Below, in pieces: positions 59,424-64,000 of a stretch of DNA of 64,000 nt. Source of the DNA: Vannielia litorea (lineage in GTDB: Bacteria; Pseudomonadota; Alphaproteobacteria; Rhodobacterales; Rhodobacteraceae); NCBI RefSeq assembly GCF_900142295.1, contig NZ_FSRL01000002.1, forward strand, positions 248,001 through 312,000, read 5' to 3'. The number at the start of each line of letters is the position of its first letter. Positions within the stretch are counted from its first letter, which is position 1. The notes beneath the pieces were generated by a model that saw only the letters and a list, made by a program, of their open reading frames with translations, did no database searches and had not been told where the DNA came from. The translations under genes were made by a program, and so were the position numbers.

Positions 59424-59872
59424 CAGAAATCCTCCAGGTCGTGCAGCAGACGGGCACTCGGGCCCACGATGACCCGCCCCGCCGCGTCGACCTGGCCGGT
59501 GACGGTGCTGCGGGAAGCGAGATTCATGACTTTCACAATGTCGCCCGCGCCGGCCCGGCCGAGCGCCCGCGCCTCGGTGGCGATCAGAAGGCCGCTGCGG
59601 CGGTAGACGAGGGTGACGAGCTGGTTGCGCTCGATCAGCGCGGGCGGGCCGAGATCGGCGGCGCGGATCGGGCGGCCCGGGTAGAGCGCGACCCGGGCCT
59701 CGAGCCCGAGCGCCTCGTCGGGGTGCGCGACGGCGCCCGTGGCGGAGCCCTCGCGCAGGGCCATGTCGGGCGCCTCCAGCACGGAGCCGGCCGGAATGGT
59801 GCGGGTGGCCACCACCATCTCGGCCCGCAAGGGCGCGGCGGCGAGGAGAAGGACTGCGAGGCTGCGGAACAT
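59423..59872 (-). CDS. flgA: Flagellar P-ring assembly chaperone FlgA
   Basis: A 149-aa exported protein (signal ending PLRA). The SAF-like core has RTIPAGSVLEAPDMAL, GLEARVALYPGRPIRAADLGPP and the C-terminal VMNLASRSTVTGQVDAAGRVIV. It is shorter than enterobacterial FlgA (about 219 aa), as usual in alphaproteobacteria. One-base overlaps join it to flgH and flgG. Confidence 0.92.
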   Translation of the reverse strand: MFRSLAVLLLAAAPLRAEMVVATRTIPAGSVLEAPDMALREGSATGAVAHPDEALGLEARVALYPGRPIRAADLGPPALIERNQLVTLVYRRSGLLIATEARALGRAGAGDIVKVMNLASRSTVTGQVDAAGRVIVGPSARLLHDLEDF

Positions 59873-60657
59873 CAGCGGATCTGGGTGGTGGCGCCGAGCA
59901 TCTGGTCGGCGGCGGTGATGACCTTGGCGTTCAGCTCGTAGCCGCGCTGGGCGGTGATCAGGTCGGTGATTTCCTTCACGGCGTCCACCGAGCTGTCTTC
60001 GAGGTAGCCTTGCCGCAGGGTGCCGAGCCCCTGCTCGCCCGGCGTGGCAACGGCGGGCGGGCCGGAGGCCTCCGTCTCCAGAAAGAGGTTGGAGCCCATC
60101 GCCTCGAGCCCCTTGGCATTGGAGAAATCCGCGAGCGTGAACTGGCCCAGGAGCTGCGGCGCCACCTGGTCATTGAAATAGGCGTAGACCTCGCCATCGG
60201 CGTTGATCGAGATCGCGCGGGCATCGTCGGGGATGGTGATGTCGGGCACCACGCCGTAGCCGTCGGCGGTGACGATCAGCCCGTCGGCCGACCGCTTCAG
60301 CGCGCCGTCGCGGGTGTAGGCCGAAATGCCCGAAGGCAGGGTGACCTCGAAATAGCCGTTGCCCTCGATGGCGATATCCAGGTCGCCGCCGGTGGAGGCC
60401 AGCGAGCCCTGCTGCGGGTTCATGCTGACCGAGGACGGCCGCACCCCGAGGCCGATCTGCACGCCGGTGGGCAGGATCGTGCCGTCATTGGCGTTGATCG
60501 TGCCGGGCCGCGTGAGCTGGCGGTAGTGCAGGTCTGCAAAGTCGGCGCGGCGGGCGTTGTAGCCGGTGGTCGACATGTTGGCGAGGTTGTTGGAGATGAC
60601 ATCGACGCGCATCTGCTGCGCGCTCATGCCGGTGGCTGCGATCTTCAGGGCCTGCAT
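59872..60657 (-). CDS. flgG: Flagellar distal rod protein FlgG
   Basis: A 261-aa rod protein. MQALKIAATGMSAQQMRVDVISNNLANMSTTGYNA is the N-terminal rod/hook motif, VQIGLGVRPSSVSM the FlgG-specific block, and the C-terminal SVDAVKEITDLITAQRGYELNAKVI the coiled-coil assembly segment. It forms the distal rod through the periplasm. Confidence 0.97.
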   Translation of the reverse strand: MQALKIAATGMSAQQMRVDVISNNLANMSTTGYNARRADFADLHYRQLTRPGTINANDGTILPTGVQIGLGVRPSSVSMNPQQGSLASTGGDLDIAIEGNGYFEVTLPSGISAYTRDGALKRSADGLIVTADGYGVVPDITIPDDARAISINADGEVYAYFNDQVAPQLLGQFTLADFSNAKGLEAMGSNLFLETEASGPPAVATPGEQGLGTLRQGYLEDSSVDAVKEITDLITAQRGYELNAKVITAADQMLGATTQIR

Positions 60658-60669
60658 GGGCTTGCCTCC

Positions 60670-61383
60670 TTATCGGGTGAGGGTGCGGATGACCGAGTCC
60701 TTGCGGTCGGACTCCTTGTCGAGAAACTTCTGGCCGAGCTCGTAGGCGCGCTGGACCTCGATCATCCGGGCGATCTCGAGCACCGGATCGACGTTGCTCT
60801 CCTCGATGAAGCCCTGGAGCACGCGGGCGTTCTCGGCGGGCAGCACCGCGCCGTTGGGGTTGAAGAGCGTGCCGCCCTCGCGGGTCATCGCGGTGTAATC
60901 CTCGGGCTCGACCATGCCGAGTTGGGTGAGCGGCACGCCATCGGCCGAAAGCGTGCCATCGGCGGAGAGGCTGATGGTGCGGGCGCCGGGCGGCGCGAAG
61001 ACCGGCGCGCCGCCGGCATCGAGCAGAAAGTGGCCATCGCCGTTCATCAGCTCGCCCGCGGGGCCGGGCGTGTAGCTGCCGGCGCGGGTGAGCCGCAGGC
61101 CATCGGGCGTTTCGACCTGGAAGAACCCCTCGCCCTCGATGGCGAAGTCGAAGGTGCCGCCGGTCTGGCTCAGGGTGCCCTGGCTCAGGTCGGTGTTGCG
61201 CACGCGGGCGGTGCCCATCGACACCGAGCCCGAGGGCCCGTCGGCAGCGCGGACCCACTCGGAGAAGATCACCCCCTCTCGGCGGAAGCCGGTGGTGGAG
61301 AGGTTGGCCAGGTTGTTGGCCACCGCGCGCATCTCGTTCATCAGGCCGGACTGGCGGGAGAGGGTGACGTATCCGGTGCTCAT
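60670..61383 (-). CDS. flgF: Flagellar proximal rod protein FlgF
   Basis: A 237-aa rod protein: LSRQSGLMNEMRAVANNLANLSTTGFRREGVIFSEW at the N-terminus, FDFAIEGEGFFQVETPDGLRLTRAGSY centrally and DPVLEIARMIEVQRAYELGQ at the C-terminus. It lies between fliQ and flgG in the operon. Confidence 0.96.
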   Translation of the reverse strand: MSTGYVTLSRQSGLMNEMRAVANNLANLSTTGFRREGVIFSEWVRAADGPSGSVSMGTARVRNTDLSQGTLSQTGGTFDFAIEGEGFFQVETPDGLRLTRAGSYTPGPAGELMNGDGHFLLDAGGAPVFAPPGARTISLSADGTLSADGVPLTQLGMVEPEDYTAMTREGGTLFNPNGAVLPAENARVLQGFIEESNVDPVLEIARMIEVQRAYELGQKFLDKESDRKDSVIRTLTR

Positions 61384-61387
61384 GGGT

Positions 61388-61654
61388 TCAACCTCCGGCG
61401 ATCAGCGGGATCAGGGTGGACTGGAAGAAGCTGACGAGGCTGTCGGTCATGAAGCCCATGGTCAGCCAGAAGACGGCGAGAATGGCGGCGAGCTTGGGCA
61501 CGAAGGTGAGGGTCATCTCCTGCACCGAGGTGAGCGCCTGGACGAGGCCGATGGCCACGCCCGCGACGAGTGCCACGGTGAGGATGGGGGCGGAGATGAT
61601 CACCGCCGTCCAGAGCCCCTCGCGGAGCGTGTCGTAAAAGCCCGCCGCCTCCAT
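61388..61654 (-). CDS. fliQ: Flagellar export apparatus protein FliQ
   Basis: An 88-aa protein with two membrane helices, VIISAPILTVALVAGVAIGLVQALT and LAAILAVFWLTMGFMTDSLVSFF, plus the SVQEMTLTFVPK loop shared with type III secretion SctS proteins. It is part of the FliPQR export gate. Confidence 0.95.
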   Translation of the reverse strand: MEAAGFYDTLREGLWTAVIISAPILTVALVAGVAIGLVQALTSVQEMTLTFVPKLAAILAVFWLTMGFMTDSLVSFFQSTLIPLIAGG

Positions 61655-61657
61655 GGG

Positions 61658-61948
61658 TCACACAGGCATCCTCAGGATTTCCTGATAGGCTTCGACGACC
61701 TTGTCGCGCACCGTGACGGCGGTTTCGACCGCCAGCTCGGTTTCGGCCAACGCCTGAACCAGAGCGTGAGGATCGGCTTTGCCGACCATCGCGTCCTGTG
61801 CCACCCGCTCTGCATTCGACAGCATGGTGGCGAAGTCCTGGGCCACGCGGGCGAAGCCTTCGCCGCCCGACTCGGTGCCCTCTTTCGGGGCGGTGGCCGG
61901 CCTGGCCCCTTCGTAGAGCCGGGCCACCTGGGACAGTTTGACATCCAT
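61658..61948 (-). CDS. fliE: Flagellar hook-basal body protein FliE
   Basis: A 96-aa protein ending in the conserved FliE helix: ALAETELAVETAVTVRDKVVEAYQEILRMPV. It links the MS ring and export gate to the proximal rod. The ATG at 61948 follows GGAGATCC. Confidence 0.94.
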   Translation of the reverse strand: MDVKLSQVARLYEGARPATAPKEGTESGGEGFARVAQDFATMLSNAERVAQDAMVGKADPHALVQALAETELAVETAVTVRDKVVEAYQEILRMPV

Positions 61949-61968
61949 TCTGGATCTCCTCTAACCTG

Positions 61969-62361
61969 CTATTTTCGCAGTATTTCCAAAAGGCTCCGGG
62001 TCATCTGCCGGGCCTGGTCGAACATCTTGAGGTTGGCCTCGTAACTGCGCTGGGCCTCCCGCGCGTCGGCGATCTCGATGACGAGATCGACGTTGGAGCC
62101 GAGGTAGAAGCCGTCCTCCCCGGCCATCGGGTGCGCGGGGTCGAAGATCTCGGGCAGGTCGCTCTCGTCGAGCCGGACCGGCGCGGCCTCGACCGCGCCT
62201 GTCATCCGGCCGCCGGTCATCACCTCGCGGAAGGGGGTGAGCTTGCGGTGGTAGCCGGGGGTATCGACGTTGGCGATGTTCTCCGACACGTGGCGCAGGC
62301 GGGCGCTTTGCGCGGCCATGCCGGAGGCGGAGACAGAAAAGCTCTGGAACAGGTCGCTCAT
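61969..62361 (-). CDS. flgC: Flagellar proximal rod protein FlgC
   Basis: A 130-aa rod protein: FSVSASGMAAQSARLRHVSENIANVDTPGYHRKLTPF N-terminal, GSNVDLVIEIADAREAQRSYEANLKMFDQARQM C-terminal. It pairs with FlgB immediately upstream. Confidence 0.96.
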   Translation of the reverse strand: MSDLFQSFSVSASGMAAQSARLRHVSENIANVDTPGYHRKLTPFREVMTGGRMTGAVEAAPVRLDESDLPEIFDPAHPMAGEDGFYLGSNVDLVIEIADAREAQRSYEANLKMFDQARQMTRSLLEILRK

Positions 62362-62370
62362 GCCGCCCCC

Positions 62371-62757
62371 TTACCTGCGCCCGAGGGTGGTGCGGAGAAT
62401 CCCAAGCGTGGTGCGATAGACCGAGAGCGCCATCTCGTGTCGGGTCTGGATCTCGGCGGATTTCACCATCTGGCTTTCGATCGACACGGTGTTGCCGTTC
62501 GGGTCGCCATCGACGCCGCGCTCGATGACGGGGCGCAGGGCGGGCGGAGGCGCGGTGTCTGCCATGTGCGCGCTGCGGGTGGTGCGCAGGGCCAGGCCGG
62601 GCTGTGCGCGATAGCTCTCGCCGAAACTGGCGATGTCGCGCGCCTTGTAGCCGGCGGTATCGGCCTGGGCGAGGTTTTGCGCCACAACGGACTGGCGGGC
62701 GGCGGAATGCGCGGCCAGGCCACGCGCCATTGAAAGGATCTCGAGCTGATCGAACAT
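62371..62757 (-). CDS. flgB: Flagellar proximal rod protein FlgB
   Basis: A 128-aa protein starting at ATG 62757: ARGLAAHSAARQSVVAQNLAQADTAGYKARDIASF is the rod N-terminal motif. It is the first gene of the leftward flagellar operon (flgB-flgC-fliE-fliQ-flgF-flgG-flgA-flgH-fliL). The frame is open beyond the ATG into the fliI promoter, but that part is not protein-like. Confidence 0.94.
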   Translation of the reverse strand: MFDQLEILSMARGLAAHSAARQSVVAQNLAQADTAGYKARDIASFGESYRAQPGLALRTTRSAHMADTAPPPALRPVIERGVDGDPNGNTVSIESQMVKSAEIQTRHEMALSVYRTTLGILRTTLGRR

Positions 62758-62788
62758 CGGGGTTTCTCCCACGGGCTTCAACTCGGGC

Positions 62789-62794
62789 TTAACC
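62789..62794. promoter_or_regulatory. TTAACC half-site in the flgB/fliI divergent promoter
   Basis: A TTAACC followed by a CCTTTAG stretch lies in the 106-bp divergent region. It is compatible with a degenerate CtrA site but too short to be sure. Confidence 0.25.
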
Positions 62795-62863
62795 CTGATT
62801 CCTTTAGAAACGGTTTCAGGCGCCCGGATTGCGGCGCGGAATGTGCAAACTGTGGAGAACCCC

Positions 62864-64000
62864 ATGACGGATGCGACGATTGCACGGCTCACCGCAGAGA
62901 TCGCGGCGCTGGCCCCCTCGGCCTCGATCGGGCGGATCAGCGCGGTGGGGCGCGGCGCGGTGGAACTGACCGGGCTCTCGGAGATCGCCGCGCTGGGTGA
63001 CCAGGTGTGGCTCGGCACGCGGGGCGGGCGGCTCAGGGGCGAGATCGTGCATATCGACCGGGAGCGCGCGATGGCCCTGCCCGACGGCCCGGCGGACGGC
63101 ATCCGGCTCGGCGACAAGGTGACGCTTCAGGGTGGCGACGGGCTCTTCCCCGACCTGAGCTGGCAGGGGCGGATCATCGACCCCTATGGCAACCCGCTTG
63201 ATGGCCGCCCCTTGGCGCGGGGCCCCGCGTTGCGCCCCCTGCGGGCGCCCGCGCCGCCCGCGACCCAGCGCAAGCGGCTGGGCGCACGGCTCGGCACGGG
63301 CCTGGCGGTGTTCGACACGCTCCTGCCCATCGTCCGCGGCCAGCGGCTTGGGCTCTTCGCCGGATCGGGGGTGGGCAAGTCGTCGCTTCTCGGCGCGCTG
63401 GGGCGGGGCTTGCAGGCCGACCGCTGCGTGATTGCGCTAGTGGGCGAGCGGGGACGCGAGTTGCGGCACTTCATGGAGGATGTGCTGGGGGCGGAGGGCA
63501 TGGCGCGCTCGGTCATCGTTGCGGCGACCTCGGACCAGTCGGCGATTGCCCGCAGGCGGTGCCTCTGGACGGCGATGACCGTGGCCGAGCACCTGCGCGA
63601 CGAAGGGCATCACGTGCTGTTCCTGGCCGACTCGGTGACGCGCTTCGCCGAGGCGCACCGGGAGGTTGCACTGGCGGCGGGCGAGCCCGCGAGCCTGCGG
63701 GGCTACCCGCCCTCGACCGCGCACATGGTCATGGCGCTGGCCGAGCGGGCCGGGCCCGGGGTGGAGGGCCCCGATTGTGAAGAATCCGGCGACATCACCG
63801 CGATCTTCTCGGTGCTGGTTGCGGGCTCGGACATGGAGGAGCCGGTGGCCGACATCCTGCGCGGCGTGCTCGACGGCCACGTGGTGCTGGCCCGCGAGAT
63901 CGCCGAGCGCGGGCGCTTTCCGGCGGTGGACCTGCTGCGCTCCACCTCGCGGTCGCTGCCCGAGGCGGCGAGCGCGGAAGAGAACGCATTGATCGCCAAG
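62864..64000 (+). CDS. fliI: Flagellum-specific ATPase FliI (3' partial)
   Basis: 379 codons are present and the frame runs off the window end. Walker A is GLFAGSGVGKSSLL, Walker B VLFLADSVTRFAEAHREVAL, with CVIALVGERGRELRHF and RGYPPSTAHMVMALAERAG between and after. GGAG precedes ATG 62864. FliI energises export of rod, hook and filament subunits. Its divergence from flgB, sharing a short promoter, is a typical rhodobacterial arrangement from memory. Confidence 0.96.
   Translation, partial: MTDATIARLTAEIAALAPSASIGRISAVGRGAVELTGLSEIAALGDQVWLGTRGGRLRGEIVHIDRERAMALPDGPADGIRLGDKVTLQGGDGLFPDLSWQGRIIDPYGNPLDGRPLARGPALRPLRAPAPPATQRKRLGARLGTGLAVFDTLLPIVRGQRLGLFAGSGVGKSSLLGALGRGLQADRCVIALVGERGRELRHFMEDVLGAEGMARSVIVAATSDQSAIARRRCLWTAMTVAEHLRDEGHHVLFLADSVTRFAEAHREVALAAGEPASLRGYPPSTAHMVMALAERAGPGVEGPDCEESGDITAIFSVLVAGSDMEEPVADILRGVLDGHVVLAREIAERGRFPAVDLLRSTSRSLPEAASAEENALIAK

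Overview
The window is high-GC DNA (roughly two-thirds G+C by eye) with alphaproteobacterial gene content. The flagellar block (flgBC-fliEQ-flgFGAH-fliL divergent from fliI), GTTAAC/TTAACCAT motifs resembling CtrA sites, a fused TRAP transporter and the dense sugar-acid genes point to Rhodobacteraceae, probably a marine roseobacter-type organism. This assignment is inference; there is no rRNA in the window. I see no tRNA, CRISPR array, prophage, transposase or clear pseudogene.

Positions 1-35.5 kb form a very large sugar-acid catabolic region, with at least six transcription units and three GntR regulators. (a) 1-3446 (+): alpha-ketoglutarate-semialdehyde dehydrogenase (5'-truncated by the window), dgoK, dgoA and an SMP-30 lactonase. 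(b) 11047-3539 (-): TRAP transport (dctP, fused dctQM, an unlisted 40-aa membrane protein), an IlvD-type aldonate dehydratase, a DHDPS-family enzyme and an altronate/galactarate dehydratase. (c) 12957-11325 (-): an RraA-like protein and kdgD, divergent from gntR 13064. (d) 14162-20660 (+): gntR, lactonase, enolase-superfamily dehydratase, uronate dehydrogenase and otnK-otnC-otnI. (e) 20709-25845 (+): gntR, a RuBisCO-like protein, a DUF1537 kinase, an ApnO-like oxidoisomerase and a D-2-hydroxyacid dehydrogenase. (f) 33684-26035 (-): idnD-like, lysE, glcD-like, XylX-like FAH enzyme, lactonase, kdgK, denD and, oddly, a class D beta-lactamase; divergent from (g) idnO-like and a beta-hydroxyacid dehydrogenase (33799-35485, +).

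Together these units can be read as converging routes. Uronates go through Udh, a lactonase/dehydratase and KdgD to 2-oxoglutarate. Pentonates go through IlvD, then the DHDPS or FAH enzyme, to 2-oxoglutarate. Erythronate goes through DenD/OtnI/OtnK/OtnC to DHAP. Apionate goes through ApnO, the DUF1537 kinase and the RuBisCO-like protein to central metabolism. Apiose plus galacturonate is the composition of seagrass apiogalacturonan and of RG-II side chains, which is an attractive but untested ecological reading. Matching palindromes tie distant units into regulons: ACTGATATATTAGTG at dctP and kdgD, and AATGGTATACCATT at 24866 and 33727.

Positions 36-56 kb are mostly housekeeping or mixed: rsfS-rlmH-gpmI-envC-ctpA ending at a clear terminator, a NYN-domain gene, rppH, a methyltransferase, a LacI/PhyH divergent pair with two operators, a serine hydrolase, an ECF sigma/anti-sigma pair, a poly-aspartate PepSY-like protein overlapping a LuxR-type HTH gene, trpB, mntP and a lytic transglycosylase. 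Positions 55.8-64 kb carry a degenerate receiver protein, a ThDP enzyme, and the flagellar rod/export block, ending inside fliI.
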